64,000 nt of DNA from Dimargaris cristalligena. Taxonomy: Eukaryota; Kickxellomycota; Dimargaritomycetes; Dimargaritales; Dimargaritaceae. The DNA is taken from positions 31,874 to 95,873 of the forward strand of contig JANBQC010000029.1 in assembly GCA_027576995.1 (NCBI GenBank), read 5' to 3'. The translations under genes and the position numbers were made by a program. Position 1 is the stretch's first letter. Every line of letters begins with the position of its first letter. Shown piece after piece: positions 30,380-41,272 of this stretch. Under the pieces are notes generated by a model that was not told the origin of the DNA, made no database searches, and worked only from the letters and a program-made list of their open reading frames with translations.

Positions 30380-30883
30380 ATGTCAACGTCCAATTCTGCC
30401 CCAGTCTCCTCCCACTCCACAAACCTCCCATCTTCTGCCGCCAGGGAACCGGCCGCCGCAACTTTAGGCCATGTTGACAAGGAGGCCGCTACCTCCTCGC
30501 GAATCCCAAAGGCTGTCAACAATTGGCCGGACACCCCAGGTAGTACAAATTAAGCCTATAAAGTAACAGCCATATTAGGAGGATAGATAGTTTATAGTGC
30601 CCCCCTTCTCCCCATTAGGGTAAATAGTTTAGCAGTACACACCAACCCATTTGGAAGTGATGCCCATATGGGAAATTGGGTAGGAGGAATAAACAACCCC
30701 TGTGAACCCCGAGCCACACAAAATGGGGTAGGTAACCAGCTGCCGGATCTCAATTTTTCAATCAAGCTAGAGCAAAGAGTAAGTTGCTTTAACTCCCCAC
30801 TTTGGCATTGTCTTAATTATAATCTGAATATTCAAATACTATCCGGTATTTACAAGCGCAAGATAATGAGCTTCAAAGGTTGA
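30380..30883 (+). CDS. Orphan small protein, three exons
   Basis: Exons 30380-30539, 30633-30778 and 30857-30883 join in phase (333 nt, 110 residues). The introns are 93 nt (GTAGTA...TTTAG) and 78 nt (GTAAGTTG...ACAAG). The second intron is a multiple of three with no stop in frame, so its retention gives a longer product with the same C-terminus, RKIMSFKG. The N-terminal half is Ser/Ala/Pro-rich (MSTSNSAPVSSHS...) and contains IPKAVNNWPDTP. The second half has NPFGSDAHMGNWVGG. There is no signal peptide, membrane segment or family I recognise. ATG 30380 follows a pyrimidine-rich, C-rich leader typical of real starts in this window. It sits between the two subtilases on the same strand. It may be a lineage-specific protein; the exon model is inferred from phase and splice motifs only. 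Confidence 0.45.
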
Positions 30884-30992
30884 GATAGTACAAATACTCC
30901 CTACCTAAAATAGCCCGCGCTTATCCTTGAATATTTTCGGCCACGTTGATCAGCTGGTGGAACGACTTGCGCCACCTAGCCCTTAGAGTCAA

Positions 30993-31013
30993 TTATATAT
31001 ATATATATATATT
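30993..31013. repeat. AT dinucleotide microsatellite
   Basis: About 10 AT units between the orphan gene and subtilase copy 2. Confidence 0.85.
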
Positions 31014-31494
31014 AGGAGGAATGCTAGGGATAGGGATAGGGGGATTCGGGGTACATCACTGTCTCTCTCTACACACAAATACGCATGCCGCACTTGTCTC
31101 TTTCCGGATTATAGGGGCCATATTTTGAATAAGAATCGCCCTTCAAACGACTATCACTTCAATCGATAGGCGAGGCGACCAGTGATAAAATAGGGATTTG
31201 TCCGGATTTTGAAAAGGAAATTGACCAACCTGATTCTCATTTTGAGGTCTCAGGGTTAAGGTTCGAGCGAATTTTCTCCAAGAAAATCACCTCAATTATA
31301 TCTGAATCAGGTATTTGCAGATCCCCTTACTTCCGTTGAGCACCGATTCCGGAAATTAATGAGCCATAGTCGGTATGCAGCGCGTTGTTTATTTAATTTG
31401 TGCCTTGGGTCGGAGTGCACAGGCCATTCTAGGTCGTAGGTGCATCATGGTGTGTGTGTAGCTGGGATACGTATTAGAAATAGGTGCTCCTGTC

Positions 31495-31504
31495 TATATA
31501 AAAG
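31495..31504 (+). promoter_or_regulatory. TATA box of subtilase copy 2
   Basis: TATATAAAAG, a near-canonical TATA element, lies 163 bp upstream of ATG 31658. It suggests the interrupted gene still has, or recently had, a working promoter. Confidence 0.5.
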
Positions 31505-31657
31505 GAATAGCGGCCACCTGCATTCTCTCATATCACCTATACGACCACTGAATGCTATTTTCATGGCATTTCTTAACGACCTACTTTATTAGTATAACTG
31601 GAGTGAAAGTTCCTCTGATCGGCATTTCATCGCAGTATCCTGTCTCATTGTGTTGCC

Positions 31658-34420
31658 ATGCGGGCCCCCCATCTCTTCACTCTGCTGGCCTTAGTTTGGG
31701 CCGCCGTCAGCCCCCAGTTGACGGTCGCCCAACTCATTAATCCACCGACGGACCTGTTAAATTCGGGACAGGTCAAAGTCATTACCAACTCGTATATCGT
31801 GCAGTTCACGAAGGAAACCACATCGACCGTCGATTTTATCAAGAGTATAGCGAAATTAGGGACCGCCTATTCCATTCAGACCGACTATCTCACTGTGTTC
31901 AACGGCGTCGTTCTATCCATGAACGATGCGACCGCTCACGAAGTGGCGGAATTCTCCATGATGGATTAGGTATGGCCCAATCTTCATTTGTATCCCGCGG
32001 ACTACCGCCCGTCGAACTTTAACCCGTACACTAATTCGGAATCGCCGGACTCGTCCGAACCCTCCCAAGAGCTGAAGAAACGGCAGTTCACTTCGGGATC
32101 CACTTCGCTACCCTCGTCACCCCTCCCCACCAACCCACCCCTTCCTTTGCTCTATCACCAACAGGTTGGGGTCGATCAAGCGCACGCCAAGCTTAAATTA
32201 CGGGGCAAGGGGGTCAAAATCGGTATAATTGACTCGGGCCTGGACTTTAACCACCCCGCCTTCGGCCAGTGCTTCAAAACTCCAGGTTGTCGAGTGGCCT
32301 ATGGCATGGACCTCGTCGGTCCAAACTTTACCCCCGAAAATTACTTGATTCAACCCGGCAGAAAGCCCCACGACGATTGTAACGGTCACGGAACCCACGT
32401 CGCCGGCATTATAGCTGGAAACGATGGTGTATTTCAGGGGGTAGCTCCCGAGGCCACTTTGGGCATCTACAAGATTTCCTCCTGTGCTTCGCAAGGGCGA
32501 TCTTCTTCGGCTATTATCCTCATGGCCTTACAGCAGGCGTACAAAGACGGTATGGAGGTGATCAACATATCGTATTCCATCGCGGGTATGTGGCAGGAAT
32601 CGGCTGAAGCGGTCATGGCTAGTCGCCTGGTAGCCAAGAATATCGTGGTGGTGGCGGCCGCGGGAAATTTAGGGAATGATAATCTATGGGCCTTGAGCAG
32701 TCCTGCTGCGGGACTCGGCGTTATTTCGGTGGCTTCAATTACCCCGGAAGAGTACCACGCGGAGTATATCACCGTGAGCAACAACCGGACCCGGCGGATT
32801 CCACGCACCGCATCTCATACGGCGACGCGCCCCTTTGTGTTTACGGATACGCCATTGAAATTGGGGACTGATTCCACAGGTAGCACCCATTGGGGCTGTC
32901 AACCTTTTAATCGCCGGTATAATGGATCCGTGCTTGTGTTGAATTTGGGGCCTTGCGATACTTCGGTCCAAGCGACCAACGCACTCAAAGCCGGAGCGGT
33001 GGGGTTGATTAGTGTTAACATATTTGATCTACTGGATGTTTTCATGTCTTTATCTTCCCCGGTTGACTTACCCGTGGTGGCTGTAACGGCTTCCGACGGG
33101 AAATATTTAATTGAACTGCTCAAGGCCGGTTCAGCCACTCCCTTGAAAATGACGTCCAACCTGAAGTCCCAGGTATTACCCTACTCTACCCCGCACCGGG
33201 TATCGATGTCCAGTTCTTGGGGTCCTGGGAACGAACTGGAACTCAAGCCGGATCTGGCTAGCGCGGGCTCCATGGTGTACTCATCGTACCCGGTCAAAAT
33301 GGGCTCATACACCTCGAAATCGGGAACTTCCTCATCCAGCCCTTACATTGCCGGTGCCGCCGCTCTCCTGATTGAGCAATCGAATCATAATCACAAAGCG
33401 GCCGATATTCGCAATCGACTGCGGTTCACCGGTTCGCCGGCGGGAAGTAGCATCTTTGACAACCTACCGGTGGGGTCGGTAGCCCAACAGGGTGGTGGGG
33501 AAGCTCTAATATATAATGCCCTGGCGGGCATGATCCGAACCAACACCTCGAGTTTCGGGCTAAATGATACGGTGAAGGGCCGATTCAATGATAATAGTCG
33601 GAATATGTACCTTTATTTCACCAATACCGCTACCCAGCCCATTACACTGCAGCTGGGCCACAGGGTTGTGCCCAGTGTCTCTGCGTACAATAGCGCGGGC
33701 GTCTTCCTGCCTAGGCCGGTTCACAATAATGCGACCAACGCCGCCGCTACGCTGACCTTCACCCGAAAGGCCCTCACCATTGCACCGAAAGAGACGGCCA
33801 AAATCGTCGTCGTCGTTACCCAACCGACGGGGCTCAGCGACTCGCAATTCTGGGTCTACAGTGGGTTCGTGACGGCCCTATCCAGTGAGCTGGGCCTCCA
33901 CAGTCAACCCATCCGGTATGCGGTACCGTATTTGGGACTCAAGGGCAATTATAGCGAGATCCCGCTCCTGAGTCCATCGAGCCAGGGCCTGCTTAACCCC
34001 ACCACCGGGCAATACCAATCCTCCTCCACCCAACAAGGATTCCTCGCCCCCTACGTGTACTCCATGGTCGGTACGGACATCCCCCAGTTCCGGTTCCGTT
34101 TAATCCACCCCACCCGGCGCATCCAAATCAAAGTAGTCGAAGCCACGCGCCCGGACCATATCATTTGTACCGTCTACTACGGTGACTTACAGTACATGGT
34201 CCGCAACATGGGTTCCGATCCGTCCATTGCCTACCCATTCTCCTGGGCCGGCAAGTATTACCTCAAAGGGGACCCGCTCTTATTCCGCGATTTAAAGGAT
34301 GGTCAATACCACGTGAAATTTTTCTTTCTGAAACCGTTTGGGGCGCCAACGGTCAGTTCACCCGATCAAGTCGCCTGGATGTCTCCCCAGTTTACTATTA
34401 AGCGCCCGACAATCGGTTAG
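31658..34420 (+). pseudogene. Subtilisin-like protease (S8), copy 2, in-frame stop
   Basis: A paralogue of the 25313 subtilase, colinear over its whole length: signal peptide (MRAPHLFTLLALVWAAVSP), I9-like propeptide (TNSYIVQF), Asp192 (GIIDSGLD), His244 (GHGTHVAG), PA insert, Ser558 (SGTSSSSP) and beta-rich C-terminus. One TAG (31967-31969, codon 104) interrupts the propeptide in the same reading frame. The frame resumes at once with VWPNLHLYP, matching VWPNLLLYP in copy 1, and runs 817 further codons without damage to 34420. No intron with plausible splice sites removes the stop. It may be a very young pseudogene, a gene using readthrough, or a base-call error. Translation restarting downstream would lack the signal peptide and most of the propeptide. 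Codon use is less biased than in copy 1, consistent with weaker expression or relaxed selection. Confidence 0.85.
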
Positions 34421-35212
34421 GTTTCATAGGACCCGTCGGTATGACTGACTGATCATAGTGGGCTTTTCCACTTATTCGAATGTTATTCGACTTGATATGA
34501 CTATTATTTTTTCAACTTCATTGATCGCTTTTAAGTGATAACCCTCATTAGTATAGCCTTTCTTAATAAATCCACCCGTTACTTTGTTTTTGTCTATTAT
34601 ATTATCATAATGATACCTTGATGACTGACGACTTATCCCTATTACTCAATGATTTTATTAAAGGCCGCCATAATAACCCGATATATGTGACAGTCTACCA
34701 TTTGTTTACGATGCACGCAGTCTTCGGATTCATTCCATGCGCTGAACCTTAGCCCCGTATAAATCGACTCAATCTAAAGAATGTTGGCCTTCGGCAACAA
34801 TACCGAGTCACGAAGGCGGGGTAGGAGGGTTTTGCCCGATATTAATAATATAAACTGCTCACGCCAGAGACATCGAGGGTTTAAGTTATAAATATCAACA
34901 AATCAAGTAACAACTACACTATGCCCAATCCCGTTTCTTGGAAGACCCAGGCAGCCATATTATTCAAAAACCAGGATATTTATTTATTCCGATTGACAAG
35001 TTTGTCGGTGAAAAAAAATATAAGTACCCAAAACAATGGGAGAAAGGGGAACCGCATAATATATAAATAATAAATATTAATATAATAGTAAATGGGTTGG
35101 TAAAGGGGCGTACAGAGCAGAGCAAAAAGGAAGCGGAGGGGGGTGACGAAGAGGAGAGGAGAGAAGTGGCCAAAAAAAATAGAATGAAGAAAATAAGGGC
35201 CAACGGCCTGGA
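34421..35212. other. Convergent intergenic region, 0.8 kb
   Basis: AT-rich 3' flanks of subtilase copy 2 (plus) and the VNX1-like gene (minus). No gene is seen. Confidence 0.6.
34565..34570 (+). terminator. Polyadenylation signal AATAAA, subtilase copy 2
   Basis: AATAAATCCACCC parallels the element after copy 1 (AATAAATGCACCC at 28187). Confidence 0.5.
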
Positions 35213-38200
35213 TTACAAATGGTAGTTAGCCGCGGTATCGGGCTCGAAAAAGAAGGAAAACAACCAAACCGAGTAACTCAATACCAGGATAGCCCCTTTG
35301 AAATAATTCGATTTGCCCTCAATGTAAGTATAGGTAATGAGGTAGATGGAAAAGAGTACGGCAATCAAGTCCCAGCGGGGGAAAATCAGGGTAAACAAAT
35401 TGCCCACATTGGGAATGGCCGGTCCTTTGCTGCCCAGGGTGGCGGCAATTGAACTGGGGGACGAGGCGCCCAGAAAGCCGGGGGAGACCATCTGGGCCGG
35501 AGCGGACCCGAACAACCATTCCACGCCGGACATCGCCGTCCGCCACAGCAGGGACTGGGTCCCGCGTCCGGCCGCGTATACTGTCGCCCCGCTACCGGCC
35601 GACAAACCACCTACACCCGCACCCCCGACGATAGCGGTGGTATGCGGTAAACCGCCATTCCACAGAGCCGAAAACAACACCAGGACAGGGATCTGCAGGA
35701 GCGATACCTGGACCGTGTAGGCCGAGCAGATTTCGAGGGCCAGGGAAATATTCTTCTGGTACGCAAAGGCGATGGCGTTGGTGATTTCCGGGACGTTGGG
35801 CGCCAGCGCGAATAAAGTGAGGCCGAGGAACTTCTGGTCAATGTGGAGGGCTTCAATGACGGAATCCGCGCAGTCGACCAGAATTTCGGCAATGGCCGAG
35901 AAGAGGAGGGTGCAGCCCACGAGGACCGCGGCACTCTTGGTTTTGCTCCAATTGGGCGAGTCGTGACCACCTCCCCCGTGGCCGCCGCCGTCCCCTTCGT
36001 CATCCGTAGCTTCGAGATCGGAGATGCGGTAGGGATGAGCGGCGGAAGGTTGGCCCGGCGCCCCTTCGGGGTTCTGCTGTTGCTGTTGGTGGTGTTGGTG
36101 TTGGTGTTGGTGTTTGGCAGCGGCCACTGCGGCGGCGAAAAAGCGGTCATGCGCCCCCGTAGTTAGCGAGGGGTGGGAGGCGACATTGGCGGCCTGGATT
36201 AGCGAGTGACCATACGAACCAGCGTTATGCGGGTAAATATGGGGCGACTGGTGTTCATCAGTGCCAGGTTCGGCCATGGTGTTCATGGTATCATGGTTAT
36301 CGAGAGGGATGAAGGTCTCGGGGGACTTGGGTAAAATGGCTGGCGACGAGTGGGGAAGCATGGCTGGACTGATACTCTGATGAAAGCTACCCCGGTCATG
36401 GTGGCTCGGACCACCGCCGAGACTCGGACTATAATGCTCCGGGTCCTTACCGTGCGGGTGGGGGGATCCGGTCACTGCGTCCCCAACCGAAGTAGTAGCC
36501 ACCGGACCCGACCCCTCGGCGCCCTCGGGGATTTGGTGGAGGTTGTCCTTACTGCCCCGGTGGCTAGTAAAGAGTTGCTGCAGGATATGGAGATTCAAGG
36601 CTCGATTCAGGAACCGGGATTCCCGGGAGCCTTCCGGGTGGGGCTGTGAATAAATATGTTTGACGTGGGTACGCAGGGTGAACCACAGACCGACCAAGTA
36701 AGCGGTGGGTAGAATGGCCGCGCAAAAGTACATGAACGGCTTGGCATGGGAGTGGAAGAAGGGGTCGTGGACGGGGTGGCCCTGGCGGTAGCTGCAGCCC
36801 GAGCACTGCCACGGCATCTGGGAATGCCCGCCTTTGGGAGGTTTAAAGCCATCGTCGATGTCGCTGCCGAACACTGCGGCCGACGACGGACAGGACGTGC
36901 AAGACAGCTCGTACGTCCCGTAGACTTGGTAGAATAGCGTGGGGGCAAACGCACCAATGATGGACATGATCAGCAGGGTTGAGGACACCCCCGTACTGCG
37001 CACGTTAAAGCGCTGCTCCTTCTGTTTCAGACCACCGGCGACCATGCTCATACCCGGCATCAGAAGGAGCCCGGCCAGGAAACTGCCGATCAGGGCGCCT
37101 TCAATCAGGACCGACTTGCCCTGGATAATGGCCATCATACTAAGGATTACTTCAATGATACTGCCGAAAGTAGCGTTGATCACGGCGCCTAGGCCTAGGG
37201 ACGACTGGGCACTGATGGAGGATACCGCCTGTCCGATGAAATACGACAGCGGGATCGTGGAGAGAAGACTGAGGTTGAAGATCAGACCCTCGTTACTGAG
37301 GAATGTACTGTGGTTGGTCCAGGGACCGATGAAGTGGGCGTCGACCAGCACAAAAATCACCACAAAGAGGAGGTTGATAAAGATAATATTCACGCCATCG
37401 ATGGTATATTTATAGTACTGGAAGCCCGTCGCTTCATGAACACACAGCAATATAGTATTGGCCGGCTTGCCCGAGCTCGAGGCCGGCAGGGGAGCGTGGC
37501 TATGAACGTGGTCCAGCGTACAAGTATCCCCCGCTGCGGTTGGTGCAGTGGTGGACGGGGGAGGGGTTTCCCTCCGGAACCGTAATTGGAGGGGGGCACG
37601 CCGCAGATACTTGGCTAATTTGTAACTGAGGCGGGCCATTGGGATAGTGACTACGCAGAACCAGCAGATGCCCGATACGATCAAAAGGAGGGGGGCGATT
37701 AGGAGGAAATACACCGTATAAAAGGCGAATTTACCGGCGCTGGCCGGAAGACGCTCGGAAGAGGTGGTGTTACGGCGCACGGAGGCGGCCGGGCGGCCTA
37801 AATCATCGACCGAAGAGAGTAGGGGCCGGGTTTCTTGGTCATTATTATCATTGTCGTAGTCGTCGTCGTCGCCGTCGTACATGTCGAGGGCCGCCTCCAA
37901 ATCGGTGTTCGTGGTGGTTATAGTTGCGGGATCTGCCGGAGGTGGGGCCGTCCAACCCATGGGGTTCACCCGTTCAACCGGACGCCCAAAGGGCCATAGC
38001 AAATAATACGACAGACCCATCAGTACCCGGCCAAAGCGATGCCCATCGGTCGGTACACAGTACAGTACCACTCCCGCCACGGCGACCACCACACTCAGCC
38101 ACCAACCGAAAACCAGCACCCAAAGAATATTGCCGGGTTGCAGAAACAAATCGGACGAGGATTTGGGCACGACGTGGAGGGCCCGGTTGGCGAAACGCGT

Positions 38201-38662
38201 GATGGACCGGGACTTCTTGTATAGAGCGGGTTTCCATAGCGGGAGACCGAACGGGTGACTGATATTCATGGCCTCCTGGCGTTCCTTGAGGGTAGCATCG
38301 GGGTCATCCAGGATACTGTCCGCGTCCTCCTCGTCGTCGTCTTCATTGTCACCGTTGCCTTCACGGTGGTTGGAATCCCGTACGGGGGACTGGAGGTTAG
38401 CCCGGGAGTTGCGGCTGCGGGGCACGGGTGGGGCGTCACCGGCGCTACGGGTGCTGCGTTGGTCGTAGTTGGTGCCTTGGCCAACCGAGGAGTCGGACAT
38501 GTAGTGGCCTGGACCACCGGCACCGTCGTCCGAGAGGTCCTCGCCCGACTCGGTCCGCTGGTGGCGTAGACTGCGCTGGGAGTACCGGCGACTATTGCGG
38601 GACCGGTTGTTTCGGCGGCGCACGTCTTTCCGGGGAGTGTTGGATGAGCGAGAGCCCGGCAT
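35213..38662 (-). CDS. VNX1: VNX1-type vacuolar cation/H+ exchanger
   Basis: A single exon of 1149 residues, larger than classical CAX exchangers (about 400) and in the size range of the VNX1 branch. A disordered Arg/Ser/Asp-rich N-terminus (about 1-125) precedes the family segment HPFGLPLWKPALYKKSRSI and two early membrane spans. The first exchanger half holds GAVINATFGSIIEVILS (about 490-510) and the second holds APNVPEITNAIAFA (about 950-965), the duplicated acidic-helix motifs that bind the cation. Between them lies a long hydrophilic loop with a His/Gln run encoded by a GTGTTG-like repeat. Known VNX1 exchanges Na+/K+ for H+ at the vacuolar membrane; Ca2+ transport by this protein is not excluded. 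It is followed in tandem, same strand, by another membrane transporter (41273-44290). Confidence 0.88.
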   Translation of the reverse strand: MPGSRSSNTPRKDVRRRNNRSRNSRRYSQRSLRHQRTESGEDLSDDGAGGPGHYMSDSSVGQGTNYDQRSTRSAGDAPPVPRSRNSRANLQSPVRDSNHREGNGDNEDDDEEDADSILDDPDATLKERQEAMNISHPFGLPLWKPALYKKSRSITRFANRALHVVPKSSSDLFLQPGNILWVLVFGWWLSVVVAVAGVVLYCVPTDGHRFGRVLMGLSYYLLWPFGRPVERVNPMGWTAPPPADPATITTTNTDLEAALDMYDGDDDDYDNDNNDQETRPLLSSVDDLGRPAASVRRNTTSSERLPASAGKFAFYTVYFLLIAPLLLIVSGICWFCVVTIPMARLSYKLAKYLRRAPLQLRFRRETPPPSTTAPTAAGDTCTLDHVHSHAPLPASSSGKPANTILLCVHEATGFQYYKYTIDGVNIIFINLLFVVIFVLVDAHFIGPWTNHSTFLSNEGLIFNLSLLSTIPLSYFIGQAVSSISAQSSLGLGAVINATFGSIIEVILSMMAIIQGKSVLIEGALIGSFLAGLLLMPGMSMVAGGLKQKEQRFNVRSTGVSSTLLIMSIIGAFAPTLFYQVYGTYELSCTSCPSSAAVFGSDIDDGFKPPKGGHSQMPWQCSGCSYRQGHPVHDPFFHSHAKPFMYFCAAILPTAYLVGLWFTLRTHVKHIYSQPHPEGSRESRFLNRALNLHILQQLFTSHRGSKDNLHQIPEGAEGSGPVATTSVGDAVTGSPHPHGKDPEHYSPSLGGGPSHHDRGSFHQSISPAMLPHSSPAILPKSPETFIPLDNHDTMNTMAEPGTDEHQSPHIYPHNAGSYGHSLIQAANVASHPSLTTGAHDRFFAAAVAAAKHQHQHQHHQQQQQNPEGAPGQPSAAHPYRISDLEATDDEGDGGGHGGGGHDSPNWSKTKSAAVLVGCTLLFSAIAEILVDCADSVIEALHIDQKFLGLTLFALAPNVPEITNAIAFAYQKNISLALEICSAYTVQVSLLQIPVLVLFSALWNGGLPHTTAIVGGAGVGGLSAGSGATVYAAGRGTQSLLWRTAMSGVEWLFGSAPAQMVSPGFLGASSPSSIAATLGSKGPAIPNVGNLFTLIFPRWDLIAVLFSIYLITYTYIEGKSNYFKGAILVLSYSVWLFSFFFEPDTAANYHL
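36071..36117. repeat. Triplet/hexamer repeat encoding His/Gln run
   Basis: An imperfect repeat of TGTTGG/TGCTG units within the VNX1-like gene encodes alternating His and Gln in the central cytosolic loop. Confidence 0.75.
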
Positions 38663-41272
38663 GGCTGACTAGAAGGTTGTATGTGTATGTATATGTGTGT
38701 GTGAATATAATGAATAAAGAGCGCTAATCGGCTTGGCGACTGGTAGGCCAGAAGACTTTTTTGCAATAACGCCTAGGGGCTCATGAGCCAAAGGCACACG
38801 GTCAATCGACGGTGGGAGCGGAACTAGCACAGTACCAACCCAAGAGCCAAATGGACCAGTAAGAAGTCGATAAAATTAAGGTGGATAGTATATATATATA
38901 TATATTATATATCACACCCGAACCAGCAAACAGGGATAGTGTAACTAGCGACAATGGACTCAACTACCAAGCAAAATAGAACTAACGAAATAAAGCGTAC
39001 AAAAAGGATGAGGTGGATGGAAGAGAAAGAACAGGGTTGCTCTACTGAAATACCCTTTGGGTGCTGACCAATATACTTTTCCTCTTCGTATACCTGGGCA
39101 GTCTTGAATAAAGCCTATACTATTACTACTATACACACCATGGCCTGCACAGCGGAAAACCACGGCGGGCCTGACCGACGTCTCCTCCTTCCATCTCTCT
39201 CTCCACACTAGTGAATGGGTGGTTCATAATCGCCATCCGCTATAGTCATGGCAGATGTACAGTCCAAATTGGCAGCCCTAACGCCCCTGGGAGGCCTGAC
39301 CCTCCCCTCAAGGACTGGTCCATCCACACAACCATAGAGACTATACGCTCGGATCCTCCCACAGCCACCTCCCCCGATATCTGGTGCCGAGCCATATAAA
39401 GCGGTATTATACAATATATAAATATATATATTGTTAAAGATGGTCTTCAAGCAATCCGACTGGAAGCCAGAGTAAAACAGAGCGCCTCCCCTATCAGGAA
39501 CCCTGTGGAGAGAGACTGTGTGTTTCGGATATTAGATTGTCCGTTGGTAATGGTAGTAGATCCCATGACTCAAGTAAGAAGGCCTTGGAGGGCACCCAAC
39601 TCACTCACTCACCCACACACTATCGTCCCTCCCTAGGACTTTCTATATTGCCAAGGCATGAATTAATAATGTACGGCTGGTGGCATTTCACCCCGTCACG
39701 CCTGCTATGCGATACTCCAGGCCTTGATTTCGGCGGCCCACCTTTTCCCTTATCAAAGCCCCTCGACACCCCACTTTGTACCGCACTCCTCTACCTCTCT
39801 TCTAAAATGATTTTGGCCTTTCCCTTCACCACCCCGATTGGTTCGTTGGGCTAATCCGCATCTCCTTCCGACGTGGGGAGCGATGACATCAAAGGGGGGA
39901 GAGGAAGCTGAGAGAGGGGGTCCCTCATGTGACCCGCCCTCCCCTTAGTCATAGATTCATTGATGAATAAGATAATGATGGGCCAGCCATTCGTAAAGTA
40001 AAAGGAGAGAGAGAATAAAGAGTAAAACTGCCGTGCTCTAACTGCCGTAGTACCCCCCCCCCCGTCCATTCGGATACGGGGAGCCGGTCATATAAACTTA
40101 AAGGTGAAGGATTCGCCACCTACTTTAATGCCGGATCTGCGTAAGGCCCCTTTTCTCAATCGATGATGATAGTCCTTTACTAGGTGTTCGGCTTTGAGCC
40201 AGGCGAATGCCAATATCCAACGCTATAATACTACCATGTCACCACAATAGTTGGACTCTTTGGCTAAATATACGGGAAAGGTCTGCTATCCGGCTATTCC
40301 ATGGAATGCATCGCCAAAGACCAGCACAGTGTTCATTGACGAGAAGGGGGGAGAGACATTTTCGGCCCGCCAGCAGCAGCAAATGTAGGCCGGGCTCCCA
40401 TGTGATATCCACGCTACATAGGGCCAGTTTCCGTATTAACGGGTGGCTTTAACCCCCCCCCCCGCTAATAAAAAAAAGCAACAATCGATTTTTTCTACAA
40501 TGACTCAATTTCAAGTATGCTACCTCGGCGTAATGCATGCATAGGGCGTTCGTACCTCATCGAAAGTGGGCATTATAATTTCGCACATCCCTGTAATTTC
40601 ACCATGTATATATAGTCACTTTATTTTGGAACAGAAAACAATATGTTATGAACTTCACGCGAATGGCGATTTACACGGCCCCAGGACTGAGCCATAGTTT
40701 AAAAATACATCCCGAAACTCCCCTAGCAAAAGCAAAACAGGGTGGATAAAGGTGAGTGGGAGGGCAAGCTAACATAATATGAGCCGTTGGAGAGGAATGG
40801 AGGAAAGTATGGTAGTAATGGACTATAAGGTTATTAACGAATAAACAAGTGAGGGTAAAATAAAGAGAATGAGAAAGAGCAAGGAGGAGAAGTATCATAA
40901 ATAATAGCTAGAGGATAAGATGAACAGGAGAAAATCGCCTCAGTCAGTTGATTAAGTCGACAAAGTACATGGCTGTAACATCGCCCATCATGTGCTAGGT
41001 CATAATGGACCAAGTCATACATGAGAAACGCTCCACTTATATATATGTAAATATATATATTACTTTTGGGTTATATACGTATGATTTAGAGAAAGGAAGG
41101 AAGGAAGAAAGGAAGGGAGGTATGTAAAACCGGTCATATAGAGAGACAGGGGGTCAATGGTATGGGATAAAGTAACAAATCGAAGATAACAAAAACAGGC
41201 GGAATTCAGGGTCCTATGGTATATCGCCGTTAGGCCTATCCCAACCCGCTACTCCTCCCAACGAAGGCATTC
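38663..41272. other. Intergenic region between two transporter genes, 2.6 kb
   Basis: No gene is recognised. It contains AT-rich tracts at 38889-38913, about 39410-39434 and about 41038-41060, and poly-C runs near 40051 and 40452. A plus-strand open frame (39537-39854, 105 codons) lacks a recognisable domain. The promoter of the VNX1-like gene lies at its left end and the 3' flank of the channel gene at its right end. Confidence 0.5.
38889..38913. repeat. AT dinucleotide microsatellite
   Basis: Mostly uninterrupted AT units about 225 bp upstream of the VNX1-like start. Confidence 0.85.

Larger units (their letters stand above)
30884..31657. other. Upstream region of subtilase copy 2
   Basis: It contains an AT microsatellite (30993-31013) and a TATA element at 31495. 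No gene is seen. Confidence 0.6.
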
